Positions 1 through 10,058 of a stretch of DNA of 64,000 nt are shown one piece after another. The DNA comes from Burkholderia savannae. GTDB taxonomy: Bacteria; Pseudomonadota; Gammaproteobacteria; Burkholderiales; Burkholderiaceae. The stretch spans positions 2,604,001 through 2,668,000 of the forward strand of contig NZ_CP013417.1 in NCBI RefSeq assembly GCF_001524445.2, in the 5' to 3' direction. The notes below the pieces were generated by a model. The model was given only the letters and a program-made list of their open reading frames with translations. It did not search any database and was not told the origin of the DNA. Made by a program: the position numbers and the translations under genes. How positions within the stretch are numbered: position 1 is the first letter of the stretch; every line of letters begins with the position of its first letter.

Positions 1-2
1 CG

Positions 3-128
3 ATCGGCTCGTCGGCGGGCGTCGCCGCATGGCGCGCGATGGGCTGGATCGGCATGTGCGCGGTCGGCCTGCTGTTCTCGGCCGTCGCGGCGATCGTGCA
101 TTACCGCGGCCGCGCGAGCGGGCAGTAA
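3..128 (+). CDS. C-terminal end of a membrane transporter, probably MFS (partial)
   Basis: This is the last 41 codons of a gene that begins before the window and ends in TAA. The residues contain one strongly hydrophobic segment (GWIGMCAVGLLFSAVAAIV) followed by a short basic tail ending RGRASGQ. That is the usual look of the last transmembrane helix and cytoplasmic tail of a 12-TM transporter. An MFS identity is inferred from this shape only; no diagnostic motif lies in the window. Confidence 0.5.
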   Translation: MGSSAGVAAWRAMGWIGMCAVGLLFSAVAAIVHYRGRASGQ

Positions 129-182
129 CCGCCCGGCGCGGCGGCGCACGGCCGCCGCATGCCGCATGCCGCACGACTCAGG

Positions 183-222
183 GATTCACGGATTCACGGA
201 TTCACGAGTTCACGGGTTCACG
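183..222. repeat. 8-bp tandem repeat, 5 units
   Basis: Three exact GATTCACG units are followed by AGTTCACG and GGTTCACG. The array starts 55 bp after the stop codon of the transporter fragment and lies in the short gap before the convergent EamA gene. Confidence 0.85.
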
Positions 223-313
223 ATGCACGCCACACGAAGCATGACGCACGACGCCTCGCGCCGCTTTCGCCTCGTGCTCCGCGCCGCGCATCGTCGCGAC
301 GCTACCCGCGGCG

Positions 314-1249
314 TTATTGCATCCGCTTGCGCGCCGGATCGAACGCGAACGACAACCCGACGCTGCCGAGAATCGCGACGGTCGCGATCACGGTCGCGAG
401 CGTGACGGGCTCGCCGAGCAGCAGCGCGCCGAGCGCGACCGCGACGACCGGATTCACGTACATGCAGCTGCTCGCGATGATCGGGCTCGTGTGACGGATC
501 AGGTAGCCGTACGCGACGTACGCGGCCATCGTGCCCGCGAGCATCAGGTAGACGAACGCGACGCCGGGCACAAACGCGACGTGCTCGATGCGCTCGCCGA
601 GCACCCATGCGATGCAGGTGGACGCCGCGCCGCCGAGGCCGATCTGCAGCGCGGTCGACAGGAACAGGTCGTGCGGCAGCGCGAGCCGCGCGGCGAGATG
701 CGCGCCGCCCGCCCAGAAGAGCGCGCCCGCGAGCACGGTGATGCTGCCGAGCGTCGAGCCGGGCGACGACGGCCCGCCCGAATTCAGCACGACGATCCCG
801 ACCATCCCGAGCGCGACGGCCGCCCATTCGCCGCCCGTCACGCGCCGCCCCGCGACCGATGCGATCACCGTCGCGAAGAGCGGCACGGTCGCGACCATCA
901 CGGCGGCCGAGCCGCTGCTGACCGTGCGCATCCCGAGCGCGATGAGGCCGGACGACATCGTGACGAGCATCGTGCCGACGAGCGCCGCGTTGCGGATCTC
1001 GACGAGCGTCGGCCGCACCGGGCGCCGCCGCATCGCGAAGATGAAGAGCCCGATTCCCGCGAGCAGGTTGCGCAAGCCGGACAGCAGCAGCGGCGGAAAC
1101 GATTCGAGCGCGACGTGCAGCGCGAGATACGTCGAGCCCCACGCGAAATAGATGAACGTGAGCGCGAGCGCGACGCGGCCGCCGCGGCTTTGCGGCAAAC
1201 GGAGCGGACGGCGTGCGAGGAACGCGAGGGGGCGATCGAACGGCGTCAT
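314..1249 (-). CDS. EamA/DMT-family inner-membrane exporter
   Basis: The 311-residue protein has the two tandem EamA repeats of the drug/metabolite transporter superfamily, roughly residues 27-150 and 165-300, with about ten membrane segments. The start of repeat one, FAWGSTYLALHVALE, and the PPLLLSGLRNLLAG stretch are typical of the YedA/RhaT-like branch. Length is normal for the family. Such proteins usually export amino acids or other small metabolites, but the substrate cannot be read from sequence. The gene stands alone: it converges on the transporter fragment to its left, and 417 bp separate it from the oxidoreductase operon to its right. Confidence 0.9.
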   Translation of the reverse strand: MTPFDRPLAFLARRPLRLPQSRGGRVALALTFIYFAWGSTYLALHVALESFPPLLLSGLRNLLAGIGLFIFAMRRRPVRPTLVEIRNAALVGTMLVTMSSGLIALGMRTVSSGSAAVMVATVPLFATVIASVAGRRVTGGEWAAVALGMVGIVVLNSGGPSSPGSTLGSITVLAGALFWAGGAHLAARLALPHDLFLSTALQIGLGGAASTCIAWVLGERIEHVAFVPGVAFVYLMLAGTMAAYVAYGYLIRHTSPIIASSCMYVNPVVAVALGALLLGEPVTLATVIATVAILGSVGLSFAFDPARKRMQ

Positions 1250-1666
1250 CGGTCAGCGTGCCCGCACGGAGTGACGCGTGCCGCTTCGCGCGTTCGCGCG
1301 CAAAGCGGCGCGACTGCCGGCGAGCGGCCCCGATATATCCGGAATGACGAGAGACGGCGGCGTGCGAAACGACGAATCGGAGCGTGCGGCGGCGAACATG
1401 ACCGAAGAAGGCGAACGGACTCGAATGAATATGTGCGCGGCCGGGCGGCCGCATACCGCCAGCATTATGCATTAAGGAATGGAAAACGAATGCCGGCGCG
1501 AATCGAACGCGCGCTCGGTGACGCGTCGGCGCGACATTTCATTCGCGGCACACCGGCGTTTTCGTTTTTCGACCGTCGAGACGAAGCCGCAAAAACACGA
1601 GCGGCGCGAGCCGCGAGCGGACGAGCGCCACGCATCGCCCCGCCCGCGCGGCGTCGCCCGAGCGCG
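1250..1666. other. Intergenic region, no gene seen
   Basis: This 417-bp gap lies upstream of the leftward EamA gene and downstream of the leftward oxidoreductase gene. No convincing coding sequence, repeat or strong hairpin was seen. It presumably holds the EamA promoter. A CATAAT hexamer read leftward near 1464-1469 could be a -10 element, but no matching -35 is clear. Confidence 0.5.
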
Positions 1667-2458
1667 TCACGACCCGCCGAACCAGTTGTAGCCCTGGTCG
1701 ACCCAATATCCGCCCGGATACGTATTGGTGACGAATATCTCCATGATGTGCTTCGGATTCTTGTAGCCGAGCTTGGTCGGCATGCGCAGCTTCATCGGAA
1801 AACCGTATTCGGGCGGCAGGCGCTTGCCGTCGTATTCGAACGTCAGCAGCGTTTGCGGATGCAATGCGGTCGGCATGTCAATGCTCTCGTAATAATCGTC
1901 CGCGCATTTGAAGCCGACGTATTTCGCGGTCGTGTCCGCGCCGGCGCGGCGCAGGAATTCGCGAAACGGCGTGCCGCCCCAGCGCCCGATCGCGCTCCAG
2001 CCCTCGACGCAGATGTGCCGCGTGATCTGCTCCGCGTGCGGCAGCGCGTACAGCTCCGGCAGCGTCCAGCTGCGCTTGCCCGTGACGAGCCCCGACACGG
2101 CGAGCCGAAAATCGTCGGCGCTGACGCGCGGCACGTCGTCGATGCCGTAGAACGCGTTGAACGGAAACGGGCGCGTGATGTCGGCTTCGGCGTACGTCGG
2201 CGCGAGCCGCGTCGGGCCGAACAGCCACGCCTGCACGCGATCGTTCGCGCGCGACACCTTCTCGAGAAAATCGTCGACCGACGCGTCGTCGCGCAGCGTG
2301 CAGCCCGTGAGCATCGCGAGGCCGCCGAGCGTCAGCACGCGCTTGCCGAAGAGGCGCCGCGACGGCAGCGCGAGCTCCTTGCGCACGTCGATCAAGAGCG
2401 ACGCGCGATCGATCCGCGCAAGGTCGCCCGCCGGCTTTTTTCTGTCGCTTTCGGACAT
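1667..2458 (-). CDS. Exported molybdopterin oxidoreductase (sulfite oxidase/MsrP-like)
   Basis: The 263-residue protein belongs to the molybdopterin-binding sulfite oxidase superfamily. Cys150 in the RHICVEGW motif is the expected molybdenum ligand, and MKLRMPTKLGYKNPK matches the family's C-terminal core. An SRRLFGKR twin-arginine motif at residues 33-40 is followed by a hydrophobic stretch ending LTGC (Cys53), so Tat export and lipidation are predicted. It starts 15 bp after the cytochrome b gene, which should supply electrons from the quinone pool. MsrP repairs oxidised methionine in the periplasm, but this protein diverges from MsrP and has no MsrQ neighbour. Substrate is therefore open. 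Confidence 0.85.
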   Translation of the reverse strand: MSESDRKKPAGDLARIDRASLLIDVRKELALPSRRLFGKRVLTLGGLAMLTGCTLRDDASVDDFLEKVSRANDRVQAWLFGPTRLAPTYAEADITRPFPFNAFYGIDDVPRVSADDFRLAVSGLVTGKRSWTLPELYALPHAEQITRHICVEGWSAIGRWGGTPFREFLRRAGADTTAKYVGFKCADDYYESIDMPTALHPQTLLTFEYDGKRLPPEYGFPMKLRMPTKLGYKNPKHIMEIFVTNTYPGGYWVDQGYNWFGGS

Positions 2459-2473
2459 GATGAGTGACTCCTT

Positions 2474-3430
2474 TTAGTGTCCGCGCAGCATCGCGACGAG
2501 CGAGCGCGGAACGAGCGCCGCCATCGCGACATGCACGACGAAGAACGCGACGAGAAACGCCATCGCCCAGAAGTGCACGACGCGGGCGCTGTCGTAGCCG
2601 CCGAGCAGCTCGCGCAGCAGCGGAAACTGCACCGATTTCCAGATCACGAGCCCGGACAGCACGAGCAGCACGAGATCGGCGATCGTCGCGACGTACGCCG
2701 CGCGCTGGACCGCGTTGTAGACGGACAGATCGTCGTGCGACAGCCGGCCGCGCAGCGCATCGCGCAGATCGCGCGCGACGCCCGTCGCGCTGAGCGGCAG
2801 GAACTTGCGCTTGAAGCGCCCGGTCGCCGCGCTCATCGTCAGATAGAACACGCCGTTGAAGAACAGCAGCCACATCGCGGCGAAGTGCCATTGCAGCGCG
2901 CCGCCGAGCCAGCCGCCGAGCGTCGCGCCGCGCGGGAACGTGAAGCCCGCATAGATCGGCGACGCGTCGTAGATCCGCCAGCCCGACAGCGCCAACGTCA
3001 CGGCCGCGACCGCGTTGAGCCAGTGGCTCGCGCGCACCCACAGCGGATGGATCGGGCGGCGCGGGCGGGAAGCGGACGTTGCCGCGTCCGTCGCTTGCGC
3101 GTCCGTCGGTGCCGGGTTCGCCGCGCGGGGCGGCGCGTGGTGCATGGCGTGTGGCATTGCGCCGGCCGCTCCGCGGGCCATCGCGGGGGCCGCGGCATCG
3201 GTCATTGCGCCGGGCGTCGCGCCGGTCGTTGCATCGGCCTTCGCGTCGCCGGTTGCGCCGGCCACCGCGCGCACCTTCCCGCACACCTTCCCGCGCACCT
3301 CCGCGTCAGCCGCCGCGCTCGTCGACGCGCCGGTCGACTCACCCGCCCCCGCGTCCGCCCGCGCGCCGGTCGCGGCCCTGGTCCACGCGCCCTTCGCGCC
3401 CTTCGCGCCCTTCGTCGTTATTGCGTTCAT
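2474..3430 (-). CDS. Cytochrome b561-type membrane subunit with long low-complexity N-terminus
   Basis: The C-terminal two thirds (from about residue 125, PIHPLWVRASHWLNA) are a di-haem cytochrome b561 domain with several membrane helices. Candidate haem histidines include those in RASHWLNA, LQWHFAAMW, VVHFWAMAF and FVVHVAMA. The first 120 residues are rich in Ala, Gly and Thr, with no predicted fold. The start is supported by an AGGAGG-type ribosome site about 10 bp upstream of the ATG. The gene sits between the DUF1223 gene (43 bp) and the molybdo-oxidoreductase gene (15 bp). It most likely passes quinol electrons to that enzyme. The N-terminal extension is unusual for the family. Confidence 0.85.
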   Translation of the reverse strand: MNAITTKGAKGAKGAWTRAATGARADAGAGESTGASTSAAADAEVRGKVCGKVRAVAGATGDAKADATTGATPGAMTDAAAPAMARGAAGAMPHAMHHAPPRAANPAPTDAQATDAATSASRPRRPIHPLWVRASHWLNAVAAVTLALSGWRIYDASPIYAGFTFPRGATLGGWLGGALQWHFAAMWLLFFNGVFYLTMSAATGRFKRKFLPLSATGVARDLRDALRGRLSHDDLSVYNAVQRAAYVATIADLVLLVLSGLVIWKSVQFPLLRELLGGYDSARVVHFWAMAFLVAFFVVHVAMAALVPRSLVAMLRGH

Positions 3431-3473
3431 TGGCGATGCCCTCCTTCGTTGGTCGATGGCGCGCGCACGTCGC

Positions 3474-4313
3474 TCACCCGCACAGCGGCAGATCGAGCGC
3501 CTGCAGCACGTCGCCCGTCGCGTGATCCTCGACGAACGCGGCGACGCCGTAGCGCGCGGCGTCCTGCGCGCGCAGGTTCGCGGGCAGCGGCAGCGTGCGC
3601 CGCACGTCGAGCGGCGCGACCGCGCCGGCCGTCGACGCGAGCGGCCCGAATGAGAGCGGCCCGATCCACTGCCGCACGACGCGCTCGTGGCGCAGCGTCG
3701 CGCCGCGGTTCTCGCCCGCGCGCACCGGCGATTCGATGCCGTTCTCGTACAGCGCGAGATACGCGTCGAGCGCGCGCGGCGCGCCGGCGCGCGGCGTCAC
3801 GGACAGCTCGACGTCGAGGGCGTCCGCGCGCCGCGCGGCGGACAGCGCGATGCCGACGCGCGCGGGCTCGCCCGCCGTCGCGACGACGCGCCGCTCGAAC
3901 GCGCTCGCATCGCGCCAGTCGCGCAGCTCGCGGCCCGCGACCGCGACTTCCGGCGTATAGACGAAGCGGCCGCCGCCGCGCGATGCGAGCGCGTGCTGCC
4001 GTTCGGTGAAGCGATGCTGCGCGAAGCGGTCGGTCCAGCCGAGGCCGTCCCAGTAATCGACGTGCAGCGCGAGCGGCACGACCCGCAGCGCGGCGCGATG
4101 CGGGGCAAGCCGCGCGAGCCAGTCGTCGGCGCTCGGGCAGCTGCTGCAGCCCTCGCTCGTATAAAGCTCGACGAGCGCCTGCCGGCCGTCGGGGCTGCGG
4201 GCGACGCAGGCGCCGCCCGCGGCCGCCTGCGCGATGCCTGCGGCGGCAAGCGCGAGCCCCGCCGCAACGGCGCGCATCGAAACGGAAAATGAATTCGACA
4301 TGGAAAAGCTCAT
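3474..4313 (-). CDS. DUF1223 secreted thioredoxin-like protein
   Basis: The 279-residue protein opens with a signal peptide (hydrophobic to about residue 31, ending AQA) and continues with ALVELYTSEGCSSCPSAD. This is the DUF1223 signature, with a CSSC pair at Cys56 and Cys59. The thioredoxin-like half is followed by a beta-rich C-terminal half. Function in the family is unproven; the CxxC pair and export suggest thiol redox chemistry in the periplasm. It is the first gene of the leftward trio with the cytochrome b and the molybdo-oxidoreductase, which fits a periplasmic sulfur redox role. A second in-frame ATG four codons in is an equally plausible start. Confidence 0.85.
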   Translation of the reverse strand: MSFSMSNSFSVSMRAVAAGLALAAAGIAQAAAGGACVARSPDGRQALVELYTSEGCSSCPSADDWLARLAPHRAALRVVPLALHVDYWDGLGWTDRFAQHRFTERQHALASRGGGRFVYTPEVAVAGRELRDWRDASAFERRVVATAGEPARVGIALSAARRADALDVELSVTPRAGAPRALDAYLALYENGIESPVRAGENRGATLRHERVVRQWIGPLSFGPLASTAGAVAPLDVRRTLPLPANLRAQDAARYGVAAFVEDHATGDVLQALDLPLCG

Positions 4314-4497
4314 CGTTCGGCGCCGGAGCGCGGGCGCGGTGCGCCGCGCGCGCCGGCATGCGCGACGCGAACTGCGCGACGCGATCCGGCATCGCGCGAC
4401 GCACCGCGCCGCGAAACACGGGCCGCCCGCACGGCGAGCGAGCGGGCGGGCGGGCCGAGCCGGATCGCGCGTTCAAGCGCGCGTTCGACGACGCCGC

Positions 4498-4785
4498 TCA
4501 GTTCGACATCGGGCTCATCTTGTCGGACGACATCGGCTTTTTCATCGCGTCCTTCGGCGTGTGGCCCTTCTTCATGCCGCCCTTCGCCATGTGATCTTGC
4601 TTCTTCATGCCCATCTCGTCCTTCGACATCGCGCCCTTCGACATCTCGCCCTTCGACATCGCATCCTTCGACATCGCATCCTTCGACATCGCATCCTTCG
4701 ACATCGCGTCGTTCTGCGCATGGGCGAGCGGCGCGGCGAGCGCGAGACCGGCGACACAGGCGAAAGCAAACAGATTCCTTTTCAT
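4498..4785 (-). CDS. MxKDx pentapeptide-repeat small exported protein
   Basis: The 95-residue protein has a cleavable signal peptide (to about residue 23, AHAQ). About seven five-residue units of the form DAMSK or GEMSK follow, then a more degenerate Met/Lys-rich tail. This matches the penta_MxKDx family known from Burkholderia and relatives, whose function is unknown. Four units are nearly identical at DNA level (15-bp period), so unit number could vary between strains. A GGAG ribosome site precedes the ATG. The high Met, Lys and Asp content suggests metal or surface interaction, but that is speculation. It appears monocistronic. Confidence 0.85.
   Translation of the reverse strand: MKRNLFAFACVAGLALAAPLAHAQNDAMSKDAMSKDAMSKDAMSKGEMSKGAMSKDEMGMKKQDHMAKGGMKKGHTPKDAMKKPMSSDKMSPMSN
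4621..4704. repeat. 15-bp in-frame tandem repeat inside the MxKDx gene
   Basis: Units beginning CTTCGACATCGC recur every 15 bp and encode the MSKDA-type pentapeptides on the minus strand. The units nearest the signal peptide are almost identical, which points to recent expansion by slippage. Confidence 0.8.
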
Positions 4786-5069
4786 GGGATAGCTCCATCG
4801 TTATTGATTGAGGAGCCGAATAGTCGGGATGCGACGGCGAATATGACAACGGCCGCAAAATTTTTTTTCGGCACCGGCGCTTGCGCGGGCGACGGGCGCT
4901 CGCGCGGCGCACCATCGCGCCGCCGCGCGCGCCGACCGGGGCCCCGCGCCCCAAGAAGCGGCGCCCGCGCGGCCCGGATGCCTGCGCGCCGGCCCGATCC
5001 GCACCCGCCGCGCCGCGCCGCAGCATGCGCGCCCGACCGCGCATTCGCGCGCAACCGATCTGTCCCCTG
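4786..5069. other. Intergenic region between MxKDx gene and thiC promoter
   Basis: The two flanking genes diverge, so this stretch carries the leftward MxKDx promoter. An A/T run (AAAATTTTTTTT) lies near 4857-4868. No coding sequence was recognised. Confidence 0.5.
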
Positions 5070-5098
5070 TTGAAACCTCGGCCGACCCGGTGTATCTT
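5070..5098 (+). promoter_or_regulatory. Sigma-70-type promoter of thiC
   Basis: TTGAAA at 5070-5075 and TATCTT at 5093-5098 are separated by 17 bp. Transcription would begin near 5105, immediately before the TPP aptamer, which is the expected geometry. Confidence 0.7.
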
Positions 5099-5110
5099 CT
5101 GCGCTTGCTA

Positions 5111-5209
<99 letters not shown>

Positions 5210-5272
5210 CCGGGTTTCGCCGCCGTTCCACGTCAGAATCCCGTCGCGTCGCGAATCTCGTCTCCTGCTTAG

Positions 5273-7276
<2,004 letters not shown>

Positions 7277-7303
7277 TGCCGGCGTACGCTCCGCCGCGCC
7301 CCG

Positions 7304-7329
7304 AAAGCCCGCCTCGCGCGGGCTTTTTT
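7304..7329 (+). terminator. Rho-independent terminator of thiC
   Basis: AAAGCCCGC (7304-7312) pairs perfectly with GCGGGCTTT (7318-7326) around a 5-nt loop, with a T run to 7329. It starts 27 bp after the thiC stop. Confidence 0.9.
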
Positions 7330-7492
7330 GCGTCCGCGCAACGGCGCTTCGGGGGACGAAACAATTGATTACGAAAGCCGCGGCGCTCTAACAAGTCCTT
7401 ACAGCGCATAACGGACCGCCCGCGTAGATTTTGAATGTGGGCTGCATCGAAGCATGCGTGCCCACGCGTCTCTTTCATCCGAGGAATGAACA

Positions 7493-7705
7493 ATGAAATC
7501 GATTCGGCGTATTGGGGTATGCGCAATGCTCATCGCGGCAGCCGCCAGTCTGTCGGCTTGCGACACGATGACCCATCAGCAACGTAACGCAGCAATCGGC
7601 GCGGGCATCGGCGGCGTCGCCGGCGCGGCGATCGGCGGCAACGCCCTGTCGACGATCGGCGGCGCGGCCGCGGGCGGCCTGATCGGCAGCCAAGTCGGCA
7701 AGTAA
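7493..7705 (+). CDS. Glycine-zipper 2TM lipoprotein (OsmB-like)
   Basis: The 70-residue protein has a lipoprotein signal ending LSAC (lipidated Cys23). It is followed by a Gly-zipper region, IGAGIGGVAGAAIGG and GGAAAGGLIGSQVG. Small outer-membrane lipoproteins of the OsmB/SlyB kind share this plan and are usually linked to envelope stress. An AGGA ribosome site lies just upstream. It is isolated, downstream of thiC and on the same strand. Precise function is not known. Confidence 0.85.
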   Translation: MKSIRRIGVCAMLIAAAASLSACDTMTHQQRNAAIGAGIGGVAGAAIGGNALSTIGGAAAGGLIGSQVGK

Positions 7706-7846
7706 GCCCGCGAATCGGGCGCACCGTGCAGACGGGCCGCGCCCTTGAATGCGGACGGCGTGCGCCGCCTTCGTCGCGGCGCGCACCGTCCGGCCGTTTC
7801 GCGCAGCCGGTTCACGCAACCGTTTCACCCGGCCGTTTTACCCGCT

Positions 7847-7923
7847 CGTTGCCCGGTCGTTGCCCGGTCGTTGCCCGGTCGTTGCCCGGTCGTTGCCCGG
7901 TCGTTGCCCGGTCGTTGCCCGGT
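7847..7923. repeat. 11-bp tandem repeat, 7 units
   Basis: The unit CGTTGCCCGGT occurs seven times without interruption in the 376-bp gap between the two small lipoprotein genes. No gene is seen elsewhere in that gap. The array begins 142 bp after the preceding stop codon. It is a likely VNTR locus. Confidence 0.95.
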
Positions 7924-8081
7924 CGCGCCGCATAGCGTCGCGAGCATGGCGATGCACGCGACGCCCGCGCCGCGCCCGCGGCGGAAATGATCCGTTACCG
8001 TTTCACACAGCGTTTCACACGAGAGCGGTCTAAGCTCGCAAGCATCGAATCCTGCCCCGCACGCACGACTGCGGAACCATC

Positions 8082-8300
8082 ATGAACAAGACACTTGTCG
8101 CCGCCGCGCTCGCGAGCGTCGCGCTCGCCGGCTGCTATTACCCGTACGGCTACTACCCGGCGGGCGGCTATTACGCGGCGCCGGTGGAAACCGCGCCCGT
8201 GTACGTCGCGCCCGCGTATCCGTCGTACTACTATCCAGCGCCGTCCCTGTCGCTGAACTTCGGCTACTGGGGCGGCGGCCGCGGCTGGCACCGCCACTGA
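8082..8300 (+). CDS. Small Tyr/Pro/Gly-rich lipoprotein
   Basis: The 72-residue protein has a lipoprotein signal ending LAGC (Cys18). A Tyr/Pro/Gly-rich body follows (YYPYGYYPAGGYY and further YP repeats), ending in a Gly-Trp-His tail. No known domain is recognised. Comparable short YP-rich lipoproteins are common in Burkholderia. The direct repeat CGTTTCACAC occurs twice about 70 bp upstream and may be part of its control region. Confidence 0.75.
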   Translation: MNKTLVAAALASVALAGCYYPYGYYPAGGYYAAPVETAPVYVAPAYPSYYYPAPSLSLNFGYWGGGRGWHRH

Positions 8301-8304
8301 CCCC

Positions 8305-8335
8305 GCGCCGCGCGCGAACTTCCCGCGCGCGGCGC
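8305..8335. terminator. GC-rich hairpin after the YP-rich lipoprotein gene
   Basis: Twelve bases (GCGCCGCGCGCG) pair perfectly with CGCGCGCGGCGC around a 7-nt loop, five bases after the stop codon. There is no T run, so it may stabilise the mRNA end rather than terminate by itself. Confidence 0.5.
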
Positions 8336-8404
8336 GACGGCCCCGCTTTCGCATCCGCCGCGCGCCGTCGATGCGCGGCCCGGGCGTTCGTTCTCGAATC
8401 TTGC

Positions 8405-8426
8405 TGTTTCATCTCAGCCTGAAACA
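8405..8426. promoter_or_regulatory. Candidate operator upstream of EamA exporter
   Basis: TGTTTCA (8405-8411) and TGAAACA (8420-8426) form a perfect inverted repeat with an 8-bp spacer. It lies 67 bp before the exporter start codon, in the position of a promoter-overlapping operator. The cognate regulator is unknown. Confidence 0.45.
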
Positions 8427-8492
8427 TCGCGTAACAGCGCGGTGTAAGATGCTTGGCCAGCCCTCCGTCGACAGCCAAGTGCCCGATCCTCG

Positions 8493-9425
8493 ATGAACCT
8501 CAAGAACGCCTTCCTGCTGATCGTCCTCGCCGCGCTCTGGGGCGCGTCGTTCCTCTTCATTCGCGTCGGCGTCACCGAATTCGGCGTCGCGCCGCTGATG
8601 GCGCTGCGCGTCGGCATCGGCGCGCTCTTTCTCGTCGCGCTGATGCTCGCGCGCCATTCGCCGCGCGAGCTGGCCACGCTGCTGCGCAAGCACGCATGGC
8701 CGCTCTTCGTCGTCGGGCTGCTCAACTCCGCCGCGCCGTTCTGCCTGTTCGCGTTCGCCGAGCTGACGCTGTCGGCGGGCGTGACGTCGGTCATCAACGC
8801 GACGACGCCGCTCTGGGGCGCGCTCGTCGCGTATCTGTGGCTCAAGGATTCGCTGTCGCTGCCGCGCGCGCTCGGCCTCGTGGTCGGCTTCGCGGGCGTG
8901 CTGACGCTCGTCTGGGATCAGGTGTTCTCGCCGCACGGCGCGAATCCGGGCTCGCCCGCGACGGCCGCGCTCGCCGCCGCCGCCGCGCTCGGCGCGACGT
9001 TGCTGTACGGAATCGCCGCGAACTTCACGAAGCGCAAGCTCACGGGCGTCGATCCGCTCGTCAACGCGACGGGCAGCATGATCGGCGCGACGATCCTGCT
9101 TCTGCCGTTCGCGCTCGCGACGTGGCCCGCCGCGCCCGTCTCCGCGCACGCGTGGGGATCGGTGCTCGCGCTCGGCATCGCGTGCACGGGCATCGCGTAC
9201 TTCATCTTCTTCTACCTGATCGCGCACATCGGGCCGGCACGCGCGATCACCGTCACGTTCGTGATCCCGGTGTTCGGCATTCTGTGGGGCGCGCTCTTCC
9301 TCGGCGAACACGTGTCGCTCGCGATGCTCGAAGGCTGCGCGATCGTGCTGCTCGGCACCGCGCTCGCGACCGGTGTGATCAAGCGGATTCCCGGCGTTCG
9401 GACTCGGCGGAACGAGGCGGCCTGA
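8493..9425 (+). CDS. EamA/DMT-family exporter
   Basis: The 310-residue protein has two EamA repeats (about 8-135 and 155-295) and roughly ten membrane helices. Repeat one opens with LAALWGASFLFIRVGV, and repeat two holds the GPARAITVTFVIPVFGILWGALFLGE signature of the RhtA-like branch. It is full length. Substrate is unknown; amino-acid or metabolite efflux is the family norm. The gene is monocistronic. Its last 25 codons are found again, diverged, in four noncoding tandem copies directly downstream. Confidence 0.9.
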   Translation: MNLKNAFLLIVLAALWGASFLFIRVGVTEFGVAPLMALRVGIGALFLVALMLARHSPRELATLLRKHAWPLFVVGLLNSAAPFCLFAFAELTLSAGVTSVINATTPLWGALVAYLWLKDSLSLPRALGLVVGFAGVLTLVWDQVFSPHGANPGSPATAALAAAAALGATLLYGIAANFTKRKLTGVDPLVNATGSMIGATILLLPFALATWPAAPVSAHAWGSVLALGIACTGIAYFIFFYLIAHIGPARAITVTFVIPVFGILWGALFLGEHVSLAMLEGCAIVLLGTALATGVIKRIPGVRTRRNEAA

Positions 9426-9479
9426 CGGTCGTGCGGGAACCGGGCGGCACGCCGCATCGCGTCGCGTCGCGTCGTCGGC

Positions 9480-10027
9480 GGATGGCGCGGAGGTCGTTCG
9501 CGAAGCTCGAAGACCGGTCGAGCACGCTACTCGGCGCTGCGCTCGCGATCGGCGTGATCGAGCGGGTTCCCGGCGTTCGGGTTCGACGAAACGGGGTGGC
9601 GTGTCGCGTCGTCAGTGGATGGCGCGGAGGTCGTTCGCGAAACTTGAAGGCCGGTCGAGCACGCTGCTCGGCGCTGCGCTCGCGATCGGCGTGATCGAGC
9701 AGGTTCCCGGCGTTCAGGTTCGACGAAACGGGGTGGCGTGCCGCGTCGTCAGTGGATGGCGCGGAGGTCGTTCGCGAAGCTCGGAGACCGGTCGAGCACG
9801 CTACTCGGCGCTGCGCTCGCGATCGGCGTGATCGAGCAGGTTCCCGGCGTTCAGGTTCGACGAAACGGCGTGGCGTGCCGCGTCGTCAGTGGATGGCGCG
9901 GAGGTCGTTCGCGAAACTTGAAGGCCGGTCGAGCACGCTACTCGGCGCTGCGCTCGCGATCGGCGTGATCGAGCAGGTTCCCGGCGTTCAGGTTCGACGA
10001 AACGGCGTGGCCTGACAGTCGAACGAA
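9480..10027. repeat. 137-bp tandem repeat, 4 units, carrying copies of the exporter gene's 3' end
   Basis: The landmark GGATGGCGCGG begins at 9480, 9617, 9754 and 9891, an exact 137-bp period. Each unit contains a stretch that, if translated, reads like LLGAALAIGVIEQVPGVQV. This resembles the end of the upstream exporter (LLGTALATGVIKRIPGVRT). Because 137 is not divisible by three, the copies fall in different frames and do not form one protein. The last copy ends with a GTGGCCTGAC stretch that mirrors the real gene end GCGGCCTGAC. The units differ by only a few bases. Confidence 0.9.
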
Positions 10028-10058
10028 AGTCGGATGCCGCGCGGCAACGCCGGCCGGC

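Noticed and set aside
9601..10015. Small repeated frames in the 137-bp array as real genes
   Set aside because: The period is not divisible by three, the frames merely restart in each unit, and no ribosome site is present.
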